Below are positions 1-10,032 of a stretch of 64,000 nucleotides of DNA, piece after piece (position 1 is the stretch's first letter; each line of letters opens with the position of its first letter). The DNA is taken from assembly GCF_030695035.1 (NCBI RefSeq), contig NZ_JAUYTT010000015.1:62001-126000 (forward strand), in the 5' to 3' direction. Below the pieces are notes generated by a model. It had not been told where the DNA came from, made no database searches, and saw only the letters and a program-made list of their open reading frames with translations. The position numbers and the translations under genes were made by a program. Origin of the DNA: Frigidibacter sp. (GTDB lineage Bacteria; Pseudomonadota; Alphaproteobacteria; Rhodobacterales; Rhodobacteraceae).

Positions 1-1338
1 TGCGGCGCGTGTGAGGGCGGCGCCGAAGGCGGCAGCGGGGCGGCGCAGTACCGGGTCGCGGGGGAGAAGCGCAATGCGCTCCGTCTGTGCGGCGCGGTGG
101 GCGAGGCGCTGCAGGTGGTCGAAGCGGTGCAGCGCGGCGGAGCGGCGGGCGAGGGTGGCGGCGTCGCCTTCGGCCACGCGGATGCGGGTCAGGAAGGATT
201 CGAGATCGTCGAGGGCGGGCCCAAGCAGGGGCGTCAGCTCCTCGAGTGGGGCGGGATCGGCTGACGGGCCGAGCCGGGCGCCGAGGGCGGCGCAGAGCGC
301 CGAGGCGATGGCGTCGGACGCGGCCCCAGCGGCATCGAGTGCGGCGCCGGGATCGGCCAGCAGGGCGGGGTCCAGCTTCTGGGTCAGGCTGGGGCCGCGG
401 CCGGGCACAAGGCGCTCTATCAGCCGGGCGAAGGGCGCGGTGAGGGGCAGCATCAGCATCACCCCTAAGAGGTTGAAGGCGGTGTGGAAGGCGACCAGCG
501 CGGCAGGCGCGTCGCCCCCGGTCAGCACCGCCATGGCGGGCGCGGCCCAGCCGACCACGGCGAAGGCGGCAAGTCCGGTCACCACATTGTAGGCGACATG
601 GGCCATGGCGGTGCGGCGCATGTCGCGCGAGCCGCCGATGGTGGCGATCAGCGACTTGAAGGTGGTGCCGATATCCATGCCGATCACCATCGCCGCCGCC
701 TGCGGCAGGGAGATCGCGCCCGAGGTCAGCAACACCAGCGCCATCGCCACCCCGGCGCTGGAGGACTGGATGACCAGCGTGACGCCGATGCCGATGCCCA
801 GAAGCGCCAGCCGCCCGGCCAGCGTGTCGCCGGGCAGGCGGTCGAAGACCATCCAGGATTCGAAGGCTCCGGTGCCCTGCTGCATCAGGTCGAAGCCCAG
901 GAAGATCAGGCTGAACCCGGCCAGCAGCGTGCCGGCCCGCGCCCAAGGACCACCCGCCAGCGCCCGCAGCAGGGCCGCCGCCAACAGCATCGGCAGCGCC
1001 GCCGTTCCCAGCTGCAGCTTGACCCCCAGCAGCACGACCATCCATCCGGTGATCGTGGTGCCGACATTGGCCCCGTAGATTATGCCGATGGCCTGCGGGA
1101 AGGTCAGCAGCCCGGCCCCGACAAAACCGATGGTGGTGACCAGCACCGCACTGGAGGATTGCACCACGGCGGTGGCGGCGGCCCCGGTCACCGCGCCCGA
1201 GAGGGGCGAGGTGGTGAAGCGGCGCAGCGCCTCGCGCAACTGGCGGCTGGCGAGTTGGCGCAGGGCGTCGGTCATCATCTGCATCCCGAGGATGTAGAGG
1301 CCGATGCCGCCGGCCAGCAGCAGCAGGTTTTCCGTCAT
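1..1338 (-). CDS. Na/Pi cotransporter family protein (3' part cut by window edge)
   Basis: Reading from ATG at 1338 the frame stays open to base 1, so the C-terminus is outside the window. The protein is strongly hydrophobic and has the two inverted PNaS repeats of the Na-dependent phosphate cotransporter family: QSSSA at residues 60-64 and again near 191-195, with GANVGTT near 89-95 and GMDIGTT in the second half. After about residue 310 it becomes polar and helical, the usual position of the cytoplasmic PhoU-like regulatory domain. Family knowledge suggests sodium-coupled phosphate import at the inner membrane, although many bacterial members are uncharacterised and could take other anions. 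It diverges from the EamA transporter gene across about 200 bases. The family call is firm; the substrate is not. Confidence 0.88.
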   Translation of the reverse strand, partial: MTENLLLLAGGIGLYILGMQMMTDALRQLASRQLREALRRFTTSPLSGAVTGAAATAVVQSSSAVLVTTIGFVGAGLLTFPQAIGIIYGANVGTTITGWMVVLLGVKLQLGTAALPMLLAAALLRALAGGPWARAGTLLAGFSLIFLGFDLMQQGTGAFESWMVFDRLPGDTLAGRLALLGIGIGVTLVIQSSSAGVAMALVLLTSGAISLPQAAAMVIGMDIGTTFKSLIATIGGSRDMRRTAMAHVAYNVVTGLAAFAVVGWAAPAMAVLTGGDAPAALVAFHTAFNLLGVMLMLPLTAPFARLIERLVPGRGPSLTQKLDPALLADPGAALDAAGAASDAIASALCAALGARLGPSADPAPLEELTPLLGPALDDLESFLTRIRVAEGDAATLARRSAALHRFDHLQRLAHRAAQTERIALLPRDPVLRRPAAAFGAALTRAA

Positions 1339-1543
1339 CGGTTTCGCTCCCTCGGGCAGCAGTGATCGCCGCGCCGCCTGCAGGATCGCAGAGCGGGGAA
1401 CCCGGGGCAAGAATGCTGCGTTTGCGAAAGGGACGCCGCGGCGGCAAAGGCGCGTTGAGTTGCCGGGGCAAATCTGGCAGCACGGGCGGAGACGGTCGCC
1501 CGGAGCGAATTGGCCCGGCACCCAGCGAAGGAAGGCAATCACC

Positions 1544-2545
1544 ATGGCGATTGGCAATTCAAGCCTGCGCGGCGCGGTGCTGGCGCTGGCAGCCATGGGC
1601 ATCTATGCCACGCATGACGTGGTGGTGAAGCTGCTGGGCGAGGACTACTCCGCCATCCAGATCGTGTTCTTCGCCGCGCTGATGAGCTTTCCGGTGGTGT
1701 CGGTGGTCCTGCTCAGCGACCGGACCTCGGGCACGCTCAGGCCGGTGCATCCGTGGTGGACCCTGCTGCGCACCGTTTGCACCGTCACCTGCGGGGTGAC
1801 GGCCTTCTATGCGTTTTCGGAACTGCCGCTGGCGCAGACCTATGCGATCTTGTTCGCCACGCCGCTGCTGATTACCGTGATTGCCATTCCGCTGCTGGGC
1901 GAGACGGTGCGGCTGCGGCGCTGGGCGGCGGTGATCTGCGGGCTGGTGGGGGTGATGGTGGTGCTGCGGCCGGGCTCGACCGAGCTTGGCAGTGGCCATC
2001 TGGCGGCGCTGATCTCGGCCATGACCGGGGCGCTGGCCTCCGTCATCGTGCGCAAGATCGGCAGCGAGGAACGGTCTGTCGTGCTGCTGCTGTTCCCGAT
2101 GGTGGGCAACTTTCTGGCGATGGGGGCGCTGCTGCCCTTCGTCTATCAGCCGATGCCGTTGGCGCATCTGGGGCTGATCTGCATCATCGCGCTGTTCGGG
2201 ATTGCGGGTTCGCTGCTGGTGATTGCCGCCTACCGGTCTGGCGAGGCGGTGATCGTGGCGCCGATGCAATATTCGCAGATCCTGTGGGCGACGGGCTATG
2301 GCTGGTTCCTGTTCGATGAGCGGCTGGACGGCGGCACCGTGCTGGGCGCGTCGATCATCATCGGCTCGGGCCTGTACATCCTGTTCCGCGAGAGCCGGTC
2401 CGATGCGTCGCAGAACCAGCCGGTGCTGCAGACGCGGCTGCGGCAAGAGACGGTGACCACCCCGCGCGCCGGGCTGCTGCAGCGCATCTTGCGGCTGGGC
2501 GGCGACCGCACGATGACCGGCTCGGGTAGTGGGCGCGGCGCTTAA
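1544..2545 (+). CDS. DMT superfamily transporter, EamA family
   Basis: A 333-residue integral membrane protein with roughly ten hydrophobic segments arranged as two EamA repeats, the drug/metabolite transporter fold. I chose ATG 1544 because AAGGAAGG lies just upstream and the first membrane helix starts about ten residues in; the longer open frame to 1304 adds a polar, arginine-rich segment unlike this family. The last 40 residues are a basic cytoplasmic tail. Members export amino acids, nucleobases or other metabolites, but substrate cannot be read from sequence. It is followed at 59 bases by tRNA-Pro and appears monocistronic. Confidence 0.87.
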   Translation: MAIGNSSLRGAVLALAAMGIYATHDVVVKLLGEDYSAIQIVFFAALMSFPVVSVVLLSDRTSGTLRPVHPWWTLLRTVCTVTCGVTAFYAFSELPLAQTYAILFATPLLITVIAIPLLGETVRLRRWAAVICGLVGVMVVLRPGSTELGSGHLAALISAMTGALASVIVRKIGSEERSVVLLLFPMVGNFLAMGALLPFVYQPMPLAHLGLICIIALFGIAGSLLVIAAYRSGEAVIVAPMQYSQILWATGYGWFLFDERLDGGTVLGASIIIGSGLYILFRESRSDASQNQPVLQTRLRQETVTTPRAGLLQRILRLGGDRTMTGSGSGRGA

Positions 2546-2603
2546 GGGGCGTGCGATGCCCCTTGCAAATGCGCGCGAGACCCGGTAACTCGCCGCTCAC
2601 GGT

Positions 2604-2680
2604 CGGAGCGTAGCGCAGCCTGGTAGCGCACCTGCTTCGGGAGCAGGGGGTCGGAGGTTCGAATCCTCTCGCTCCGACCA
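2604..2680 (+). tRNA. tRNA-Pro(CGG)
   Basis: A 77-base cloverleaf with CGGAGCG pairing with CGCTCCG in the acceptor stem, the D-arm sequence AGCGCAGCCTGG, an anticodon stem CTGCT/AGCAG closing the loop TTCGGGA (anticodon CGG), the T-arm GGTTCGAATCC and an encoded CCA end. The AGCGCAGCCTGG D-arm is usual for bacterial tRNA-Pro. I saw no duplicated 3' end nearby that would mark an integrated element. Confidence 0.97.
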
Positions 2681-2682
2681 AT

Positions 2683-2710
2683 GAAATCCCGGGGCTTCCG
2701 ATGGGATTTC
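2683..2710 (+). terminator. hairpin after tRNA-Pro
   Basis: GAAATCCC (2683-2690) pairs perfectly with GGGATTTC (2703-2710), immediately after the tRNA CCA end. Only a short T tract follows (GCATTT), so it could be a processing or termination structure for the tRNA transcript. Confidence 0.5.
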
Positions 2711-2827
2711 GCATTTGGGACGGTGACCGCCTTCATGGTGGGCGGGACGTCCGGCTTGATCTGATACAGACATCGATTGTTCAATCTTCGCGGTGCGTCG
2801 CGCTGTCGGTATTGCAGGGGATGCGGG

Positions 2828-3556
2828 ATGAAATTCGCCTATCTGATAGAGCCGCCGTTCAATTACCGGGATGCTTCGGGTGCGGTGCTGGGCCATGACG
2901 TCGAGATCGCACGGCATGTGTTTGCAGAGCTGGGTGCGCCGTTCGAGCCGGTGGAGGCCGAGTTCGCGCAGCTTCTCCCCGGGCTTTCGGAGGGGCGCTG
3001 GCAGATGACGACGGGCCTTTTCGCAACGGCGGAGCGCCGACGGGTTGCGGCATTTACCCGTCCAATCTGGGCGCTGCCGGACGGGTTGCTGGTGCGCCAG
3101 GGCAATCCGCTGGGCCTTGTCGGCTATCGCTCGGTGGCTGCGCATGGGTCGGCGGTGCTGGCGGTGATCCGTGACCAGATCCAGCACCGATCCGCCGCTG
3201 AATTTGGGGTGCCGGAAGAGCGGCTGCGGATTTTCGAGACCTATGCCGAGGCTGCCGACGCGGTGCGGGACGGGCACGCCGATGGCTATGCCAGCGTTGC
3301 CCGCGCCCATGCGGGGTTCCTGGCACAGAACCCGGGCTGGGGGCTTGAGGCGGTGGACGTGCCCTATGCGGAGAAGCCGCCGGCGTTCGGAGCCTTCGCT
3401 GTTGCGCTGGGGGACCGGGAGCTTCTGGGGCGCGTCAACGAGGTGCTGGCCAGGTTCCTTGGCTCGGCGGAGCATCGCAGCGTGGCGGAAGGGTATGGCT
3501 TTTCGGATCGTGAGGTTGATCTGGTGAGCGAGGCCAAGGCTGCCGGAACGGCATAA
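2828..3556 (+). CDS. transporter substrate-binding domain protein (SBP_bac_3-like), no signal peptide
   Basis: A 242-residue protein resembling the periplasmic binding protein family 3 fold: an N-terminal FAYLIEPPFNYRD strand, a G-H-D-V-E-I-A segment as in amino acid binders, and a middle section with AFTRPIW. ATG 2828 was chosen because AGGGG sits seven bases upstream. Unlike true periplasmic binders it begins MKFAYLIEPP with no signal peptide, and no permease or ATPase gene adjoins it. It may be a cytoplasmic sensor or enzyme-like use of the fold, or a degenerate transport component. A tRNA-Pro gene lies upstream and a glycosyltransferase downstream, and neither clarifies its role. Confidence 0.75.
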   Translation: MKFAYLIEPPFNYRDASGAVLGHDVEIARHVFAELGAPFEPVEAEFAQLLPGLSEGRWQMTTGLFATAERRRVAAFTRPIWALPDGLLVRQGNPLGLVGYRSVAAHGSAVLAVIRDQIQHRSAAEFGVPEERLRIFETYAEAADAVRDGHADGYASVARAHAGFLAQNPGWGLEAVDVPYAEKPPAFGAFAVALGDRELLGRVNEVLARFLGSAEHRSVAEGYGFSDREVDLVSEAKAAGTA

Positions 3557-3629
3557 GGCCCGAGCCCCCGCCTTTGCCAACCCCCCGCCGCGCTGCTATG
3601 CCAAGGTGGAACCCTTGGCCGGAGGACCT

Positions 3630-4520
3630 ATGCTGCGATTGTTCGGGCGCAAGCGCGCCATTACCCGGATCGGGCTGGTTCCGCCGGTGGCGCAGCCGGG
3701 GCGGGCGGGGCTCGCGCTGGTGTTGATCGTGCGGAACGAGGCGCGGCATATCGGGGAATGGGCGCGGTTCCACGCGGCGGCGGGGGTTTCGCGTTTCATC
3801 GTCTATGACAATGGCTGCACGGATGGCACGCTGGAGGCGCTGGAGGCGGCGGTGCCGGGGATGGCTGTGGTGATCCCGTGGGACCAGAAGCTGCTGGCGG
3901 GGACAGCCGAGATCCACAATCAGGTGCTGGCCTATGCCCATGCCACGCGCAACTTTGGCGGGGCGTTCCGCTGGATGAGCTATCTGGATGTCGACGAGTT
4001 TCTGGTGCCGAAGCGGGCGAACAGCCTGACGGAGGCGCTGGCGCATCTGGAAGGGTGCCGGAATATCAGCCTGCCCTGGCACATGTTCGGCCGGAACGGG
4101 CATGGGGAGGCACCGGAAGGTGGGGTGGTGGCGAATTACACCCGACGGAACCCGGATCCGATGAGCGCGGCCAAGGGCCTTAGGAACTTCAAGATGATCG
4201 TGGACCCCTGCCATGTGACGGCGATCCGGGTGCATACGATCTGGACGGGTGGCAGCGATGCGACCTGCAATGACCGCGGCGAGCAGTTCAGCGCGGCGGG
4301 GCGCGAGGCGGCGGCGTTCTATTCGGCGGATCATATCCAGTTGAACCATTACTACACGCGGTCCGATGCAGAGCTGCGCGCCAAGATCGCGCGGGGGCCG
4401 AACCTGACGACGCCCGATGCCGACCATCTGCGCCGGGTGATGCGCAAGGTGGCGCACATCGAGGCGGGCGAGATCGAGGATCGCAGCGCGCCGGAGTTTC
4501 TGGCGCGCAGCGGCCGTTGA
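3630..4520 (+). CDS. glycosyltransferase family 2/92-like protein
   Basis: A 296-residue protein of the DUF23/GT92-type glycosyltransferases found in alphaproteobacterial polysaccharide loci. The N-terminal strand LVLIVRNEARHIGEW, the sugar-nucleotide region VYDNGCTDGT and the metal-binding DVDEF (about residues 120-124) are visible, and IQLNHYYTRS near the C-terminus is typical of the group. Start ATG 3630 follows GGAGGA by a short spacing; an in-frame GTG at 3606 is possible but has no better ribosome site. Acceptor and donor are unknown. No neighbouring polysaccharide genes are present, so it looks like a stand-alone transferase. Confidence 0.85.
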   Translation: MLRLFGRKRAITRIGLVPPVAQPGRAGLALVLIVRNEARHIGEWARFHAAAGVSRFIVYDNGCTDGTLEALEAAVPGMAVVIPWDQKLLAGTAEIHNQVLAYAHATRNFGGAFRWMSYLDVDEFLVPKRANSLTEALAHLEGCRNISLPWHMFGRNGHGEAPEGGVVANYTRRNPDPMSAAKGLRNFKMIVDPCHVTAIRVHTIWTGGSDATCNDRGEQFSAAGREAAAFYSADHIQLNHYYTRSDAELRAKIARGPNLTTPDADHLRRVMRKVAHIEAGEIEDRSAPEFLARSGR

Positions 4521-4654
4521 GGGCGGTTGTTCGCGTTTGCGCGTCCGGCAGGGGATTTCTTTCCTTTTGCGGGGCAGGGCAACACGGGGGCTGAAATCCT
4601 GTTCCGGTTCGACTATCTCGGAGGGGACAGCGAATCTTTACAGGAGAGCCGAAC

Positions 4655-5308
4655 ATGGGCCTGCGCATCAACGATATCGCCCCCGATTTCACCGCCGAGT
4701 CGACCGCCGGCACGATCAAGTTTCACGACTGGATCGGCGACAGCTACGCCATCATCTTCTCGCATCCGAAAGACTTCACCCCGGTCTGCACTACCGAGTT
4801 CGGCGCGGTGGCACAGCTGGCGGGCGAGTTCGAGGCGCGCAAGACCAAGGTGATCGGCGTGTCGGTGGACAGCGTCGAAGAACATCACAAGTGGATGGCG
4901 GATATCGAGAAATTCGCGGGCGTCCCGGCTAACTTCCCGATCATCGACGATACCTCGCTGACCGTGGCCAAGGCCTATGACATGCTGCCGGCCGATGCCT
5001 ATCTGCCCGACGGCCGCACCCCGGCGCATTCGGCGACCGTGCGCACGGTGTTCATCATCGGGCCGGACAAGAAGGTGCGGCTGACGATGACCTATCCGAT
5101 GTCGGTGGGCCGCAACTTCGCCGAAGTGCTGCGCGCGCTGGATGCGGTGCGGGCGACGGATGGCGTGCCGTTCGCCACCCCGGCCAACTGGGTGCCGGGG
5201 CAGGACGTGATCGTGGCGCTGTCGGTTCCGACCGACGAGGCGACGGCGAAATACGGCGAGCTGGACATCAAGCTGCCCTATCTGCGGTTCGCCAAGGCGC
5301 CGGCCTAA
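4655..5308 (+). CDS. peroxiredoxin, 1-Cys (Prx6) type
   Basis: A 217-residue AhpC/TSA-family peroxidase that reduces H2O2 and organic peroxides. The peroxidatic cysteine is Cys45 in PKDFTPVCTTE, and there is no obvious conserved resolving cysteine, as in the Prx6 subclass. The long C-terminal arm (NWVPGQDVIVALSVPTDEA region) is also characteristic of that subclass. Start ATG 4655 has AGGAGA upstream. The gene is monocistronic, ends in a strong hairpin terminator and converges on the minus-strand DUF6525 gene. Confidence 0.95.
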   Translation: MGLRINDIAPDFTAESTAGTIKFHDWIGDSYAIIFSHPKDFTPVCTTEFGAVAQLAGEFEARKTKVIGVSVDSVEEHHKWMADIEKFAGVPANFPIIDDTSLTVAKAYDMLPADAYLPDGRTPAHSATVRTVFIIGPDKKVRLTMTYPMSVGRNFAEVLRALDAVRATDGVPFATPANWVPGQDVIVALSVPTDEATAKYGELDIKLPYLRFAKAPA

Positions 5309-5314
5309 GACTTT

Positions 5315-5361
5315 CCTGAAAATTCAGGATTATGTGAAGGCCCCCGGTGACGGGGGCTTTT
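5315..5361 (+). terminator. Rho-independent terminator of the peroxiredoxin gene (two stems)
   Basis: TCCTGA/TCAGGA forms a small stem at 5314-5329, followed by GCCCCCG-GTGA-CGGGGGC and a TTTT run at about 5341-5361. The second stem lies inside the 3' end of the convergent DUF6525 coding sequence, whose last residues are encoded by the terminator DNA. Confidence 0.85.
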
Positions 5362-5635
5362 GCATGTTCAGCGTGGCGGGATGGCCGGGCCCCCAGATGC
5401 GCGCGGCATCGCGGGCCAGCAGCCGCGCCTCGGCCGCGTCAAGCCGGGCGCGGGCACGGGCCTCGCATCCGGTTTCGCGCAGGGCGCGCTGCCAGAGGCG
5501 CAGCAGGGACGCCGCGCTCCACGGCAGGGCGGCGGTGGCGGCCCAGTCCCGCAAGGGAGGGGGCAGGCGGTCATGCGCGGCCATTGGCGCGGCGCGAGAG
5601 CGGCAACGCAGGCTGCTGGCGAGGTTGCGGCGCAT
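5330..5635 (-). CDS. DUF6525 family protein
   Basis: A 101-residue basic protein starting MRRNLASSLR and containing DRLPPPLRDWAATAALPWS and a helical AAEARLLARDAARIWG segment, which I recognise as the DUF6525 family of Rhodobacterales. No function is established. Its ATG lies two bases beyond the cobW stop codon, so the two genes are very probably co-transcribed and may share zinc-responsive control. The final codons (about QKPPSPGAF) coincide with the hairpin terminator of the convergent peroxiredoxin gene. The same frame stays open far upstream inside cobW, but that part is antisense-like noise. Confidence 0.8.
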   Translation of the reverse strand: MRRNLASSLRCRSRAAPMAAHDRLPPPLRDWAATAALPWSAASLLRLWQRALRETGCEARARARLDAAEARLLARDAARIWGPGHPATLNMQKPPSPGAFT

Positions 5636-5637
5636 CG

Positions 5638-6846
5638 TCAGGCGCCCTTCTTCCATGCCGGGAAGGGGTCGGACATGTGCTTCCAGTCGCGCGGCCGGAA
5701 ATCGGTGGCGGGGACCAGCGCGGCATCGAGCGCCGCGGTGATTGCGGCGCGGTCCATGCCCGAACCGATGAAGACCAGTTCCTGCCGGCGGTCGCCCCAG
5801 GGGTCGAGCCATTTTGCCTGCAACTCTGCCATCGCCTCGGGATGCTTGGGCCAGCGGGCTTTCGGGACGCTGGCCCACCAGCCGCCAAGCGGTGTGATGG
5901 AGGAGACGGCCCCGGCCAGCGAATACTCCACCGCCCAGTCGGGCCTTGTCGCCAGCCAGAAATGCCCCTTGGCGCGGATGACGCCGGGCAGGTCGCCGGT
6001 CAGCACCGCATGGACGCGGGCGGGATCGAAGGGCTGGCGCGCACGGTAGACGAAGGAGGAAATGCCGTATTCCTCGGTCTCCGGGACATGATTGGCGAAG
6101 CCATAGAGTTCCTTGGCCCAAAGCGGATGCTCATGCGCCCGGTCGAAATCGAAGCGACCGGTGTCGAAGATCTGGCCGGGGTCCACCGCGGAATGATCGG
6201 TCTCGATCAGCAGCGCATCGGGGTTGAGGGCGCGGACGATGCGGCGGGCGGCCTCGGCGCGATCGGGCCCGGCATCGGTGATCTTGTTGAGGATCACCAC
6301 ATCGGCAAATTCCATCTGGTCGGTGAGCAGGGTCACGAGGGTGCGGTTGTCGGCATCCCCCAGGCTCTCGCCGCGGTCCGTCAGGAAGTCATGGCTGGCG
6401 AAGTCCTTCAGCAGGTTGATCGCGTCGACCACCGTCACCATCGTGTCGAGCCGGGCGACATCGGACAGGCTGCCCCCCTCCGCGTCGCGGAAGTCGAAGG
6501 TGGCGGCGACGGGCAGCGGTTCGGCGATGCCGGTGGATTCGATCAGCAGGTAGTCGAAGCGCCCCTCGGCAGCGAGGCGGCGCACCTCGACCAGCAGGTC
6601 ATCGCGCAGGGTGCAGCAGATGCAGCCATTGGTCATCTCGACCAGCTTTTCCTCGGTCCGCGACAGGCCGGCGCCTTCGCGCACGAGGTCTGCGTCGATG
6701 TTCACCTCGGACATGTCGTTGACGATCACGGCGACGCGGCGGCCGGAGCGGTTGTTCAGGATGTGGTTGAGGAGGGTCGTCTTGCCGGCGCCGAGGAAGC
6801 CGGAGAGGACGGTCACGGGCAGGCGGGGGTCGGTGGCGGTGGTCAT
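5638..6846 (-). CDS. CobW/COG0523 family zinc-chaperone GTPase (ZigA-like)
   Basis: A 402-residue G3E GTPase. Walker [10 protein letters not shown] is at residues 16-24, the metal-binding CICC motif at 75-78 ([10 protein letters not shown]), a LNK base-recognition motif follows, and the C-terminal CobW domain covers the last 120 residues. COG0523 proteins deliver metal, usually zinc, to target enzymes under limitation. ATG 6846 gives the usual N-terminus ([10 protein letters not shown]) and has GGGAG upstream; the longer start at 6882 would lie nearly on a Zur-like palindrome at 6887-6896. The following DUF6525 gene is two bases away. Zinc specificity is inferred from the motif and putative Zur site. 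Confidence 0.9.
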   Translation of the reverse strand: MTTATDPRLPVTVLSGFLGAGKTTLLNHILNNRSGRRVAVIVNDMSEVNIDADLVREGAGLSRTEEKLVEMTNGCICCTLRDDLLVEVRRLAAEGRFDYLLIESTGIAEPLPVAATFDFRDAEGGSLSDVARLDTMVTVVDAINLLKDFASHDFLTDRGESLGDADNRTLVTLLTDQMEFADVVILNKITDAGPDRAEAARRIVRALNPDALLIETDHSAVDPGQIFDTGRFDFDRAHEHPLWAKELYGFANHVPETEEYGISSFVYRARQPFDPARVHAVLTGDLPGVIRAKGHFWLATRPDWAVEYSLAGAVSSITPLGGWWASVPKARWPKHPEAMAELQAKWLDPWGDRRQELVFIGSGMDRAAITAALDAALVPATDFRPRDWKHMSDPFPAWKKGA

Positions 6847-6883
6847 GGATGGGCTCCCGGAATGATCCGGAGCTTCTAACATG

Positions 6884-6899
6884 ATGTGTTATAACATTA
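6884..6899 (-). promoter_or_regulatory. putative Zur-type operator
   Basis: A perfect 10-base palindrome TGTTATAACA at 6887-6896 sits 41-50 bases upstream of the chosen cobW start. TGTTATA half sites are typical of Zur (zinc uptake regulator) boxes and COG0523 genes are common Zur targets. Flanking bases are not fully symmetric, so the assignment is probable rather than certain. Confidence 0.6.
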
Positions 6900-7022
6900 C
6901 AATCGATAGTGAGTGGGGAGGATCACGCTGTTGCCGGACCAACGCCGCGCCGGATGATCGCCCGTTCGGAACCAGCGGCGGGCGAGGCGGTTGTGATGGC
7001 AGGTAATATGAGGAGAAACGCA

Positions 7023-7097
7023 ATGCCTATCCTTCTTTGGCTGCTGGGCGTCCCCGGCGTGGTGATCATCATTCTGCTGCTCATGGGCGTGTTTTAA
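7023..7097 (+). CDS. 24-residue single-span membrane peptide
   Basis: A short frame beginning MPILLWLLGVPGV and continuing as an almost unbroken hydrophobic run ending MGVF, one transmembrane helix with no polar tail. GAGGAG lies about eight bases before ATG 7023, a near-ideal ribosome binding site rarely found by chance in this GC-rich DNA. An in-frame ATG at 7008 exists but overlaps that site. The gene lies alone, divergent from cobW across about 175 bases that include the Zur-like palindrome, and is followed by the pnp terminator. I know of no function; very similar tiny peptides seem to occur in related bacteria, from memory. Confidence 0.65.
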   Translation: MPILLWLLGVPGVVIIILLLMGVF

Positions 7098-7137
7098 GGC
7101 GCCTCTGATGCAGTCCGTTGGCGCCCTGCGTGCCGAC

Positions 7138-7170
7138 GTGAAAAGGCCCCGGCAGTCTCTGCCGGGGCCT
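7138..7170 (-). terminator. Rho-independent terminator of pnp
   Basis: AGGCCCCGGCAG (7144-7155) pairs with CTGCCGGGGCCT (7159-7170) around a three-base loop; read on the minus strand the stem is followed by TTTTCAC. It lies 27 bases after the pnp stop codon. Confidence 0.9.
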
Positions 7171-7196
7171 CTCTATTTGCTGCTGCAGCCTTAGGG

Positions 7197-9329
<2,133 letters not shown>

Positions 9330-9551
9330 TCAAATTCCTCTTGGGAGCTCTCCCGGCCCCTGCCGGGTCTCCCGATGTCTGGCGGCCCCATTGCCGCCGC
9401 CCCTATCCTTTGCATGTGCCCGGGGCCAAGGGCGTCACGTCGCAGATAGCGCGGGCCCTACAGGAAAATGGCCGAGATTGGAAGCGGGGAGTTTGCGCGC
9501 ACCCCGGCATTGGCCAATGTCCGCAGGGTCGGTGCCGCCAGGGCCCAAACG

Positions 9552-9581
9552 CAAAACGCCCGCACCTTTCGGCGCGGGCGT
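9552..9581 (-). terminator. Rho-independent terminator of rpsO
   Basis: ACGCCCGCACC (9556-9566) pairs with GGCGCGGGCGT (9571-9581) with one mismatch; the minus-strand transcript then reads TTTTGCG. It separates rpsO from pnp. Confidence 0.85.
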
Positions 9582-9604
9582 CGTGTCGAACCCTTGGGTC
9601 GCGG

Positions 9605-9874
9605 TTAGCGACGCAGGCCCAGACGCTCGATCAGCGACTGGTAGCGGGTCTGGTCCTTGCCCTTGACGTAGTCCAGCAGCTTGCGGCGCTGAGCCACCAT
9701 CATCAGAAGGCCACGACGCGAGTGGTTGTCCTTCTTGTGGGTCTTGAAATGCTCGGTCAGCGTGGCGATGCGCGAGGTCAGGATCGCGACCTGAACTTCG
9801 GGCGAGCCGGTATCGCCGGGCTTGGTGGCGAATTCGCTGACAAGGCGGTTCTTTTCTTCGACGGTGATCGACAT
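9605..9874 (-). CDS. rpsO: 30S ribosomal protein S15
   Basis: An 89-residue protein with the S15 signature: [20 protein letters not shown] at the N-terminus, [16 protein letters not shown], the [12 protein letters not shown] rRNA-binding segment and a C-terminal [12 protein letters not shown]. It binds 16S rRNA in the central domain and starts platform assembly. Length is the usual 89 residues. GGAGATCCC lies just before the ATG. It has its own terminator before pnp and follows the RTX gene. Confidence 0.99.
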   Translation of the reverse strand: MSITVEEKNRLVSEFATKPGDTGSPEVQVAILTSRIATLTEHFKTHKKDNHSRRGLLMMVAQRRKLLDYVKGKDQTRYQSLIERLGLRR

Positions 9875-10032
9875 CGGGATCTCCTGTTACGGAAGGGTTA
9901 TGGCGCAGGCCGGGATGTCGTCCAGCAAGGCCCTTGGAGGCTGACCGCCGAGCGTGGCGGATGCGCGCGTATAGGGGAATTGCGCCCGGAAGGGAAGCGG
10001 GTTCTGCGGGGGTGCTTTGGCGCGCCGGGCGA

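Noticed and set aside
2604-2680. tRNA-Pro as an attachment site for an integrated island
   Set aside because: No duplicated 3' end and no integrase or lower-GC block was seen downstream.
5330-6121. Whether the long minus frame means a frameshifted or fused gene with cobW
   Set aside because: Only the last 101 codons match DUF6525, with a start just after the cobW stop; the upstream part is antisense-like noise within intact cobW.
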